Numbered from the stretch's first letter, positions 1 through 5,501 are shown. The stretch is 5,526 nucleotides of DNA from Betaproteobacteria bacterium (GCA_028292065.1 JAQGNC010000139.1:1-5526), one strand, 5' to 3'. Translations and numbers: made by a program. Notes: a model not told the origin generated them from the sequence alone.

Positions 1-2244
1 GTAATGCCAGCCGGCCTTGTTGAACACGGCGTCGAGCTGCAGGGTCACGCCTTTGTACCGGCGCAGCGCATTGCCGACCGCCTTGCCGTCGACCACCGCG
101 GGGTCGGCGAACGGCGCTCCGGGCTGCGGCCCGCGCGGCAGTCCGTTCACCTTGAATGGGGAGGGCTCGCCGGCCGGTGTGAAACTCGGATGGTGCGGCT
201 TGCCGAAATAAGCCATCGCCCGCTGTTCGGCCGCGGTGCCTTTCTCCGGAAGCTCGCGGGCCGTGATGGAGAAGAGGTCCTTCGACCAATCGAGCGCGGT
301 GTGCTGCTCGTTGTCGATCGTCGCGCTTCGAACCAGATGCCGCGGCAGGCCGCCGTCGAGCGTTTCACGGGTCTTCTGATCGACAGCGAAATCCAGCGGC
401 GGATGAGGCGCGCGATGCCCGGCCACGCCGGGGACGAAGAAAGGAAACCCGGGATGGCCCGCGCCCTCGACGCGCACCTGTCCGTCGACGATGCGTACCG
501 GGGCGGGGATCGGCGCCATCGCGTAGAGGGGCAGGGGAACGACGGCCGGTATCGGGGTGCCCGCGGCGATCTCGCCGTCGGGTAATGCTCGCGCGCCGGG
601 CTGCGGGTGGCCCTGGCCGTCGAGCGTGGTCCCCGCTTCGAAGACATCGTGCACACGGTACAGCGCCCACATGCCGGATGCGAAGTGCGGATAGAAGTGG
701 CAGTGGAAAATCGAGTCGCCGGTCGTCAGGTTGCGGTTGCCGCTGCCGCCGAAGACCAGCTCCGCGGTGAACGACGAGCCCGGTCCGATCGCCTGCGAGT
801 CGAGATAGTTGCTGTCCTTGCTGTCGGGGCTGCGCAGCCATTGATGCGCATGATGATGGTGGACATGGTGAACGGCCGCGCCTGCGTGCAGCACGCGAAA
901 ACGCACGTGATCGCCGAGGTACGAGTGATAGACGTTGGACGGATCGTCGGGATAGAACGCCTTGGTCGCCTTCCTGCCGCCGGTGGGCTTGCACGGGTTG
1001 GCCGGATTGAAGGTGAGCGGTTCGGCGGCGAGCTCGACCGTCAGCTTCTGCAGTTCCGCGGTCGTACACGGCGCGTTCGCCGGCACATCGACCACCATCG
1101 CCGGATCACCGATCGCCCAGGAACTGAGGAAGAACTCTTCGAACTTGCATTCCGGGCAGTCCGCCGCGGGACCTACGCCGATGCGGTTCGCCAGCACCAC
1201 CGGTGCGATTCCGCCGATGCCGTAGTTGATCGCGAACGTATCGGCGCCGGCGTCGTTGCGCGGTACCTGGCTGTTCGAGGCGTACATGAAGTACGGGAAC
1301 GCCTGCACCACGTCCTGCGACTCGTGATAGACGACCGAGACTTCGCGGAAGGGCAGGTTGCGCCCGGGCAGCATCGGATTGTCGCCGGCGCCGCCGGGCA
1401 GGAGGCCGCGACCGGGCCCGGTGATGAGGGCGGTCAGGTCGGTATGCACGATGCGACCTCGGGCGTCGAGCATGCGCAGGATCGGCGTGCCCGCACGCGC
1501 GTGCCCGGCGGGGAATAGCGCGTCGTAGTCGATTTTCGGATGCCCGCCCGGCAGGGCTCCCCGGGTCGCCAGCCTGAGATCGTCCTCCGACACCTGGCTG
1601 CGGTACCACTCGGCCCCGCGCGGTTCGATGTTGACCACGCCGAACAAGCCGGTGGAAAGCTGCATTTCGTTGAAATTGTTGTACTGGCCCGCCGTGCTGT
1701 AGAGCAGGCTGGTGCCTTCCTCCTGCGCGTACAAACGGTAGACGATGGTCGCGCCGGGCGCGACGATGCCGCTCATCTGCCCGCCGCCGGCGACCGGATT
1801 CTGTCCGACCCACGTGCCGTCGCTGGCGATGCTTTCGATCGCTTGCAGGCCCGTGACGTGGATCGAGGCCGTGCGCGTCACCGGCTGCATGACGTCCTTC
1901 TGCCGCGGGTCGAGCAGGTTGGTGAAGGTGATCTCGAGACAGCTGCCGGCATTCACCCGCAACACCATCGGGCGCGGGCGCTTGTCTCGCCGCAACATCA
2001 CGCGGCCGGGTTGCAAACTGCTCGCCGCGGGATCGGTGGAGACGACGTCGGCGCGCAAGGCGTAGATTTCGCCGTCGGTGCGCGTCGTGCCGAGCCGGTT
2101 GACCTGGAATGCCTGGTCGAACGCGACGACATCCGCCGTGATCAGCGCTTCGCAGCGAGGCGCGGCGTCCGCGGCCGCCGCCGCCCCCGACAGGCCGAAC
2201 AGGACGAACAACAAGGCGATGGCATAGCGCCCCGGCCCGCACAT
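1..2244 (-). CDS. Large secreted multicopper oxidase (MofA/OmpB/MnxG-like), 3' end outside window
   Basis: The reading frame is open from the ATG at 2244 to the left edge: 748 codons with no stop, so the C-terminal part is missing. The protein begins with a Sec-type signal peptide (basic residue at 6, hydrophobic core about 8-19, Ala-rich cleavage region 21-27), placing it in the periplasm or outside. Cupredoxin signatures follow: SIHVTGL at 127-133; a conserved-looking CPEC at 363-366; a His cluster with seven His in residues 459-467, followed by QWL; and FHCHFYPHFASGMW at 513-526. In the last motif His514/Cys515/His516/His520/Met525 fit the type-3/type-1 copper ligand spacing H-C-H-x3-H-x4-M. 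Having this motif mid-protein, with hundreds of residues after it, fits the very large MofA/OmpB/MnxG-type oxidases, some linked to Mn(II) oxidation or metal reduction, rather than laccases of about 500 aa. The substrate cannot be read from sequence. An in-frame ATG at 2292 would add 16 residues containing Arg-Arg; neither start has a good Shine-Dalgarno. The 2244 start was preferred for its normal signal-peptide length and because codon bias weakens upstream. Confidence 0.9.
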   Translation of the reverse strand, partial: MCGPGRYAIALLFVLFGLSGAAAAADAAPRCEALITADVVAFDQAFQVNRLGTTRTDGEIYALRADVVSTDPAASSLQPGRVMLRRDKRPRPMVLRVNAGSCLEITFTNLLDPRQKDVMQPVTRTASIHVTGLQAIESIASDGTWVGQNPVAGGGQMSGIVAPGATIVYRLYAQEEGTSLLYSTAGQYNNFNEMQLSTGLFGVVNIEPRGAEWYRSQVSEDDLRLATRGALPGGHPKIDYDALFPAGHARAGTPILRMLDARGRIVHTDLTALITGPGRGLLPGGAGDNPMLPGRNLPFREVSVVYHESQDVVQAFPYFMYASNSQVPRNDAGADTFAINYGIGGIAPVVLANRIGVGPAADCPECKFEEFFLSSWAIGDPAMVVDVPANAPCTTAELQKLTVELAAEPLTFNPANPCKPTGGRKATKAFYPDDPSNVYHSYLGDHVRFRVLHAGAAVHHVHHHHAHQWLRSPDSKDSNYLDSQAIGPGSSFTAELVFGGSGNRNLTTGDSIFHCHFYPHFASGMWALYRVHDVFEAGTTLDGQGHPQPGARALPDGEIAAGTPIPAVVPLPLYAMAPIPAPVRIVDGQVRVEGAGHPGFPFFVPGVAGHRAPHPPLDFAVDQKTRETLDGGLPRHLVRSATIDNEQHTALDWSKDLFSITARELPEKGTAAEQRAMAYFGKPHHPSFTPAGEPSPFKVNGLPRGPQPGAPFADPAVVDGKAVGNALRRYKGVTLQLDAVFNKAGWHY

Positions 2245-2333
2245 CGCTTGCCGGCGGGTTCGTTCACGACCAGTGATGTGCGCCAAAGGCATCTCGACCC
2301 CGCGTTTTGCGGCTGTTCGCCTGAAGGAGCGTG

Positions 2334-2492
2334 TCAGGCGTAGTGACTTGACGTCGTCATCGACACGGGCGACGAGGCTTTGCGGCGTGGGTCTTTACGC
2401 AGCGTACGCACCAGCAGCGGCGGTATAGCGCTCGAGCCGACGCAGACGCTGAGTGCAGCGACACATCCAGGCAGAGTGGGGTTTCCAAGCAT
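2334..2492 (-). CDS. Candidate small protein, 52 aa, one hydrophobic segment
   Basis: This is an unrecognised small ORF in the same direction as the oxidase, ending 41 nt before the oxidase's alternative ATG (2292) and 89 nt before the chosen one (2244). It starts at an ATG preceded by GAGGGG with an 8-nt spacer, the best ribosome-binding site in the left half. The peptide starts MLGNPTLPG. A Gly/Ala/Val/Ser/Cys-rich hydrophobic stretch spans about 9-28, with Cys at 10 and 17. A basic patch follows at 29-39 (RTLRKDPRRK), then a Ser/Thr-rich tail. This pattern fits a single-pass or membrane-associated peptide with the basic side in the cytoplasm. About two thirds of third positions are G/C, below the neighbouring genes, so it could be young, transferred or non-coding. 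No function is proposed. Confidence 0.4.
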   Translation of the reverse strand: MLGNPTLPGCVAALSVCVGSSAIPPLLVRTLRKDPRRKASSPVSMTTSSHYA

Positions 2493-2500
2493 GGCGCTTT

Positions 2501-2506
2501 CCCCTC
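2501..2506 (-). promoter_or_regulatory. Ribosome-binding site of the 52-aa small ORF
   Basis: The minus strand reads GAGGGG, 8 nt before the ATG at 2492 and just after the stop of the upstream small ORF (2514-2516). It is the main argument that the 52-aa ORF is translated, since the oxidase itself has no comparable site. Confidence 0.45.
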
Positions 2507-2513
2507 GGGAACG

Positions 2514-2681
2514 TCAGTTGCCGTGACTCGTCCCAGTTTGTCCCAGCTTCGGCGGGAGAGATGTGCGTATGACGCACCACGCCTGTGTCGTGAGGACTTG
2601 CGCCAGCAAAGACGCTACGGCATAGCTGGCATAGGCCGTATCAGCCAAAAGTCGTAAGGCGTTTTCCGACGTGTGGTTCAT
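2514..2681 (-). CDS. Candidate small protein, 55 aa
   Basis: This unrecognised small ORF is the first on the minus strand in the divergent region. It ends 21 nt before the ATG of the next small ORF, in a different frame. The peptide starts MNHTSENALRLLADTAY. Residues about 8-30 form an Ala/Leu/Val/Tyr-rich, helix-like, moderately hydrophobic stretch, followed by TTQAWCVIRT and a Pro/Gly/Thr-rich end. The ATG lacks a strong Shine-Dalgarno (only GAAGAA about 9-14 nt upstream). Third-position G/C is about 65%, below the neighbours. Its composition is protein-like (Ala, Leu, Ser, Thr, Val), whereas the overlapping third frame (2395-2580) is rich in Arg, His, Trp and Cys, as expected of a shadow frame. 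It may form an operon with the second small ORF and the oxidase; this is inference. Confidence 0.35.
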   Translation of the reverse strand: MNHTSENALRLLADTAYASYAVASLLAQVLTTQAWCVIRTSLPPKLGQTGTSHGN

Positions 2682-2768
2682 GTAACGCAGGTTCTTCGCA
2701 GCAAACCACGGCCTGTCCCCGCAGGCTGGTGCCTGGGCGGCCGCGACCTTCCAGCGTGGGCCGGACGC

Positions 2769-2774
2769 TAGAAT
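2769..2774 (+). promoter_or_regulatory. Candidate -10 box for the modE-like gene (leaderless start)
   Basis: TAGAAT matches the sigma-70 -10 consensus at 5 of 6 positions and ends 5 nt before the ATG at 2780. Transcription would then begin at or next to the start codon, giving a leaderless mRNA. That agrees with the lack of any Shine-Dalgarno before 2780. No good -35 hexamer is visible at normal spacing, so the call is tentative. Confidence 0.3.
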
Positions 2775-2779
2775 GCGGC

Positions 2780-3151
2780 ATGACTCGTTATCCGGGCCTT
2801 ACTCTGCGCGTGCTGGCCGGCGAATTTCCGGCCATGGGGCCGGGCAAGGCGCAGCTGATCACACTGATCGATTCGATGGGCTCGATCTCGGCCGCCGCGC
2901 GCGAAATGGGTATGTCCTACCGACGCGCGTGGCAGCTGGTCGAAGCGATCAACGCGAGCTTCAACCAGCCGGTCGTCGTCACCGCGATCGGCGGCAAACG
3001 CGGCGGCGGTGCGGTCGTCACCGATTTCGGCAGGCGCATCGTGCAGGCCTATGGCGTGATGGAGTCGAAAGCCTCCGCGGCGATCGCATCCGACCTCGGG
3101 AAATACGCCGCGCACCTGCGCAAGCCCGCGGCGAAAACGAGACCGCGTTGA
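2780..3151 (+). CDS. modE: ModE-type winged-helix regulator, DNA-binding domain only
   Basis: This 123-aa protein matches the N-terminal DNA-binding domain of ModE, the molybdate-responsive regulator of molybdate transport. The LysR-like helix-turn-helix lies at about 34-58 (GSISAAAREMGMSYRRAWQL), with the recognition helix SYRRAWQLVEAIN. The wing follows, with the hallmark GGKRGGGAVVTDFG at 71-84, close to the GGKGGGGAVLT of E. coli ModE. A helix at about 87-105 is the likely dimerisation part. Full-length E. coli ModE (262 aa) carries two C-terminal Mop/TOBE domains that bind molybdate. They are absent here, and the protein ends in a short basic tail. The ATG at 2780 was preferred over a GTG at 2729 because the extension is Arg/Pro-rich and unlike the family. 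The yqeB-like gene follows after 22 bp, probably in the same operon. A probable target is the operator between modA and modB. The symbol is by family; one-domain versions are often left unnamed. Confidence 0.88.
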   Translation: MTRYPGLTLRVLAGEFPAMGPGKAQLITLIDSMGSISAAAREMGMSYRRAWQLVEAINASFNQPVVVTAIGGKRGGGAVVTDFGRRIVQAYGVMESKASAAIASDLGKYAAHLRKPAAKTRPR

Positions 3152-3161
3152 GGCGAAGGGC

Positions 3162-3165
3162 GGAG
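3162..3165 (+). promoter_or_regulatory. Ribosome-binding site of the yqeB-like gene
   Basis: GGAG lies 8 nt before the ATG at 3174, inside the 22-bp gap after the modE-like stop codon. It supports this start and translation from a shared mRNA with the regulator. Confidence 0.6.
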
Positions 3166-3173
3166 AACCCGAC

Positions 3174-3965
3174 ATGAGCGTGATCCTCGTCAGAGGTACC
3201 GGCGACGTCGGTTCGGCAGTGGCGCATGCCCTGTATCGCGCCGGTCATCGCGTCGTGCTCCACGACATGCCGGCGCCTGCCCATTCGCGGCGCGGCATGG
3301 CGTTCGTCGATGCGCTCTATGAGGGCGAAGCCGTGCTCGCCGGCGTCCTTGCGAAGCGCGCGCGGAATCTGTCCGCGCTGCCGCCCATGCTGTGCTGCGG
3401 CCGTGCGATGCCGGTTGCCGACGAGCCGCTCGAGCGCGTCATCGCGCAAGTGCATCCACAAGTCCTGATCGATGCGCGCATGCGCAAGCACGATCGACCG
3501 GAATCACAGCGCGGACTCGCGCCCCTCACCATAGGTCTGGGTCCGGCGTTCGAAGCCGGATCGACCGCGGACGTCGCTATCGAAACCGCATGGGGCGCAG
3601 ACCTGGGCAAGGTCCTGTGGTCGGGCCGGACACGCGATCTGGAAGGCGAGCCGCAAGCCATTCAGGGCCACGCGCGGGATCGTTATCTGTATGCGCCCTG
3701 CGTAGGCATTTTTTCGACCCGGCTGAAGATAGGCGACCCTGTCGTGGAAGGGCAGGAGATCGCGCGCATCGGGGACGTTTCATTGCACGCGCCGCTCTCG
3801 GGCCGCCTGCGAGGTCTCAGTCACGACGGCGCGCCCGTGGTCGTGGGTGCGAAGGTCGTCGAGGTGGACCCGCGAGGCGATGCGAGCCGGGTCGATGGTC
3901 TGGGCGTAAGGCCCTCGCGCATAGCCGAAGGTGTGCTGCAGGCGGTGCGCGGCGCTTTCATCTGA
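3174..3965 (+). CDS. yqeB: EF2563/YqeB-family molybdenum hydroxylase system protein
   Basis: This 263-aa protein fits the YqeB/EF2563 family, known from co-occurrence with molybdenum hydroxylases, including selenium-dependent ones, and thought to act in their cofactor maturation; the reaction is not established. Residues 4-31 form a Rossmann-like start (ILVRGTGDVGSAVAHAL). The family signature spans 103-125, including PESQRGLAPLTIGLGP, followed by DVAIETAWGADLGKV (133-147). Residues about 178-234 resemble a biotinyl/lipoyl-type barrel (IGDPVVEGQEIARIG, then HAPLSGRLRGL). No Met-Lys-Met attachment site is seen, so it is probably not modified. VDPRG (231-235) and RPSRIAEGVL (246-255) close the protein. 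It sits 22 bp behind the modE-like gene and is convergent with modA, overlapping it by 8 bp. The context therefore ties it to molybdenum, but no molybdenum hydroxylase or selenium gene (such as selD) is in the window. Confidence 0.87.
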   Translation: MSVILVRGTGDVGSAVAHALYRAGHRVVLHDMPAPAHSRRGMAFVDALYEGEAVLAGVLAKRARNLSALPPMLCCGRAMPVADEPLERVIAQVHPQVLIDARMRKHDRPESQRGLAPLTIGLGPAFEAGSTADVAIETAWGADLGKVLWSGRTRDLEGEPQAIQGHARDRYLYAPCVGIFSTRLKIGDPVVEGQEIARIGDVSLHAPLSGRLRGLSHDGAPVVVGAKVVEVDPRGDASRVDGLGVRPSRIAEGVLQAVRGAFI

Positions 3966-4713
3966 AACCGTATTTTTCGAACACGGCGCGCGCCGCCGGT
4001 TCGCGCAACGTATCGAGAAACCCTTTTGCCGCCGCGCTCCTGCTTTCAGCCGTGAGCGCAGCGGGGTAGACGATGGGCGGGTGCGTGTTTTCGGGGAACG
4101 TATCGACCACGCGCACCTTCCGCTCGACTGCGGCATCGGTGCTGTAGACGATGCCGAACGGTGTTTCGCCGCGCGCGACCAGCAGCAGGGCGGCGCGAAC
4201 GTCGTTCGCCGCCGCCACCTTCGGCCGCACGTCGGTCCAGACACCGAGCGCTTCGAGCGCGGCCTTGCCGTATCTCCCGGCAGGGACGCTGTCGGGATTG
4301 CCCATCGACAGCCGCTCCTTGCCGAGGGTCGCTGCGAGCGGGAATCGCGGTGCGATCCTGAGCCTGGCGCTGCTGTCCGCCGGCGCGATCAGCACCAGCC
4401 GGTTGCGCACCACGTCGAAGCGGGTGGAGGCGCGCACGAGCTTGCGTTTCTCCAGATAATCCATCCATTCGAGGTCCGCCGAGACGAAGAGGTCGGCCGG
4501 CGCTCCCTGTTCGATCTGCTTCGCGAGCGCGGAGCTTGCCGCATACGAGATCACGACCCTGTCCTTCGTTCTCGACCCGTAGGCTTTCGCAATCTCGTCG
4601 AGCGCATTCTTCAGGCTCGCAGCGGCAAAGACCGTGAACGTGTCGGCGCGCGCGGCGGACGCGAAGCAGGCAAACACCAGCGCCGCCATGGCGACGACGA
4701 ACGAGCGATGCAT
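3958..4713 (-). CDS. modA: Periplasmic molybdate-binding protein ModA
   Basis: This 251-aa protein is the molybdate (and probably tungstate) receptor of the ModABC ABC importer. A Sec signal peptide occupies 1-23 (basic start, hydrophobic 5-19, cleavage after ARA before Asp24). The mature protein opens with TFTVFAAASLKNALDEIA. Ser33 corresponds to oxyanion ligand Ser12 of E. coli ModA, and Ser60 in SYAASSALAKQ to Ser39. GAPADLFVSADLEWMDYL (70-87) is strongly conserved, and NDVRAALLLVARG with GIVYSTDA carries the later ligand region and the conserved Tyr. Its length is normal for the family. GGAA lies 7 nt upstream of the ATG. Unusually, the gene points away from modBC, with which it normally forms one operon, and its last 8 bp overlap the end of the convergent yqeB-like gene. 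A ModE-type operator lies 28 bp upstream of the start codon, so repression when molybdate is plentiful is likely. Confidence 0.95.
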   Translation of the reverse strand: MHRSFVVAMAALVFACFASAARADTFTVFAAASLKNALDEIAKAYGSRTKDRVVISYAASSALAKQIEQGAPADLFVSADLEWMDYLEKRKLVRASTRFDVVRNRLVLIAPADSSARLRIAPRFPLAATLGKERLSMGNPDSVPAGRYGKAALEALGVWTDVRPKVAAANDVRAALLLVARGETPFGIVYSTDAAVERKVRVVDTFPENTHPPIVYPAALTAESRSAAAKGFLDTLREPAARAVFEKYGFR

Positions 4714-4731
4714 GACCTTGTTCCGGTGAAG

Positions 4732-4737
4732 TAGAAT
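4732..4737 (+). promoter_or_regulatory. Candidate -10 box of the modBC promoter
   Basis: TAGAAT, the same hexamer found before the modE-like gene, would place the transcription start near 4744, inside the ModE-type operator (4741-4764), with a leader of about 65 nt before modB. A bound regulator there would block initiation. The -35 region is not recognisable. TATATT (4744-4749), within the operator, is an alternative -10. Confidence 0.3.
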
Positions 4738-4740
4738 GAC

Positions 4741-4764
4741 CGATATATTCGGTTAAACATAACG
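4741..4764. promoter_or_regulatory. ModE-type operator between divergent modA and modBC
   Basis: An imperfect palindrome of two 9-bp half-sites, CGATATATT and AACATAACG (reverse complement CGTTATGTT, matching the left half at 7 of 9), is separated by 6 bp. The E. coli modA operator, recalled as CGTTATATT, 6 bp, TACATAACG, has the same layout and agrees at 8 of 9 left and 8 of 9 right positions. The site is 28 bp before the modA start codon and 44 bp before modB, so a single bound dimer could control both. The likely ligand is the one-domain ModE encoded at 2780-3151, or a full-length ModE elsewhere. The match is direct; binding is inferred. Confidence 0.75.
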
Positions 4765-4781
4765 GTGTCGTCAATCGACAC
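4765..4781. repeat. Perfect inverted repeat in the modBC leader
   Basis: GTGTCG and CGACAC form 6-bp arms around a 5-nt loop (TCAAT), directly abutting the ModE-type operator. In the modBC mRNA this would be a small hairpin 27 nt before the modB start; as DNA it could be a second protein-binding site. There is no T-tract, so it is not an intrinsic terminator, and it is too small to be a molybdenum-cofactor riboswitch. Confidence 0.4.
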
Positions 4782-4808
4782 GACAGTCCATGCCGCCGCA
4801 CCTCCCGA

Positions 4809-5501
4809 ATGACCGCTGAAGAGTGGGAAGTCCTGCAGCTCAGCCTCAAAGTCGCGTTTCTCGGCGTCGGGGCGAGCCTGCCGGTCGCGCTGGCCGTCGC
4901 GCATATCCTCGCCCGCCGTCAGTTTCCCGGCAAAAGCGTGTTCGATGCGTTCGTGCACCTGCCGCTGGTACTGCCGCCGGTCGTGGTCGGCTATTTTCTC
5001 CTGCTGCTCTTCGGGCGGCGCGGGCCGCTCGGCCAGTTGCTCGACCAGTACTTCGGCATCGTTCTTTCCTTTCGCTGGACCGGAGCGGCCGTGGCGTGCG
5101 CCGTCATGGGATTTCCGCTGATGGTGCGTGCGATGAGGCTGTCGCTCGAATCGGTCGACGAGCGCCTCGAGGCCGCGGCGCGCACGCTCGGTGCGAAACG
5201 CGCGCGCGTGTTTCTCACGATCACGCTGCCGCTCATGCTGCCGGGCGTGATCACCGGCATGGTGCTTTCCTTCGCGCGCAGCCTCGGCGAGTTCGGCGCG
5301 ACCATCACGTTCGTCGCCAACATACCGGGCGAGACGCGCACCCTGCCGCTCGCGATCTACACCTATACGCAGGTACCGGGCGGGGACGAGCAGGCGCTGC
5401 GCCTCAGCCTCATTTCGGTGGTGCTGTCGGTGGCGGCGCTCGTCCTGTCCGAGATATTGGCGCGGCGCTCCGTGAGACGCGCGCGAGGCAGGGATGATTA
5501 A
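4809..5501 (+). CDS. modB: Molybdate ABC transporter permease ModB
   Basis: This 230-aa inner-membrane permease forms the molybdate channel of ModABC. Hydrophobic segments lie at about 12-34, 49-68, 90-108, 138-157 and 198-218, which fits the usual five-helix ModB core. The cytoplasmic EAA loop that contacts the ATPase is clear: EAAARTLGAKRARVFLTITLP at 121-141, then GVITGMVLSFARSLGEFGAT. Length is normal. No Shine-Dalgarno precedes the ATG at 4809 and no alternative in-frame start lies just upstream. A nine-codon ORF (4790-4819) overlaps the start in another frame. The modC start codon overlaps the end by 8 bp, implying coupled translation. Expression is probably controlled by the ModE-type operator 44 bp upstream, separately from modA. 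Confidence 0.94.
   Translation: MTAEEWEVLQLSLKVAFLGVGASLPVALAVAHILARRQFPGKSVFDAFVHLPLVLPPVVVGYFLLLLFGRRGPLGQLLDQYFGIVLSFRWTGAAVACAVMGFPLMVRAMRLSLESVDERLEAAARTLGAKRARVFLTITLPLMLPGVITGMVLSFARSLGEFGATITFVANIPGETRTLPLAIYTYTQVPGGDEQALRLSLISVVLSVAALVLSEILARRSVRRARGRDD

Larger units (their letters stand above)
2245..2779. other. Divergent region between oxidase and modE-like gene
   Basis: This stretch of about 535 bp has no recognised gene family. Its GC content falls to about 57% over 2521-2700 (50% in 2641-2700), lower than the flanking genes. It holds two tandem minus-strand small ORFs (2514-2681 and 2334-2492, listed separately) and, at its right end, a candidate promoter for the plus-strand regulator. 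Small symmetric elements are present: a 6-bp-arm palindrome at 2563-2577 (GTGCGT, 3 nt, ACGCAC), an inverted repeat with TACGGC/GCCGTA arms at 2616-2640, and a CAGGC/GCCTG hairpin at 2722-2735 without a T-tract. No tRNA, terminator or mobile-element end was seen. Promoters for the oxidase direction presumably lie in 2682-2779, but no convincing -35/-10 pair was found there. Confidence 0.5.

Noticed and set aside
607..1518. Long plus-strand open frame (303 codons), with similar ones at 4-585 and 1540-2343
   Set aside because: They lie opposite the multicopper oxidase, are very rich in Arg/Gly/Ala/His and match no family; they are high-GC shadow frames.
1106..2242. Minus-strand 378-codon open frame starting at GTG
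   Set aside because: It overlaps the oxidase in another frame, has an Arg/Ala/Pro-rich composition, and the oxidase frame contains the signal peptide and copper motifs.
2244..2292. Twin-arginine (Tat) signal on a longer oxidase N-terminus
   Set aside because: The extended start contains Arg-Arg-Gln but lacks the S/T-R-R-x-F-L-K pattern, and its codon bias is weaker; kept only as an alternative start.
2530..2546. Direct repeat GTCCCAG, two copies 10 nt apart
   Set aside because: Only 7 bp and two copies; not enough for a repeat element or CRISPR.
2395..2580. Minus-strand 61-codon open frame starting at GTG
   Set aside because: Its composition is rich in Arg, His, Trp and Cys, it has no ribosome-binding site, and it overlaps both better small-ORF candidates.
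2616..2640. Inverted repeat TACGGC/GCCGTA as a regulatory or recombination site
   Set aside because: Six-bp arms around 13 nt are within chance expectation and no partner copy was seen.
2722..2735. GC-rich hairpin as a terminator
   Set aside because: CAGGC/GCCTG arms are only 5 bp and there is no T-tract on either strand.
4714..4808. Molybdenum-cofactor riboswitch upstream of modA or modB
   Set aside because: The 95-bp gap is too short for the known element and only a 6-bp hairpin is present.
4046..4849. Minus-strand 267-codon open frame and the plus-strand 3931-4734 frame
   Set aside because: Both are shadows of modA; the frame at 3958-4713 carries the signal peptide and ModA motifs.
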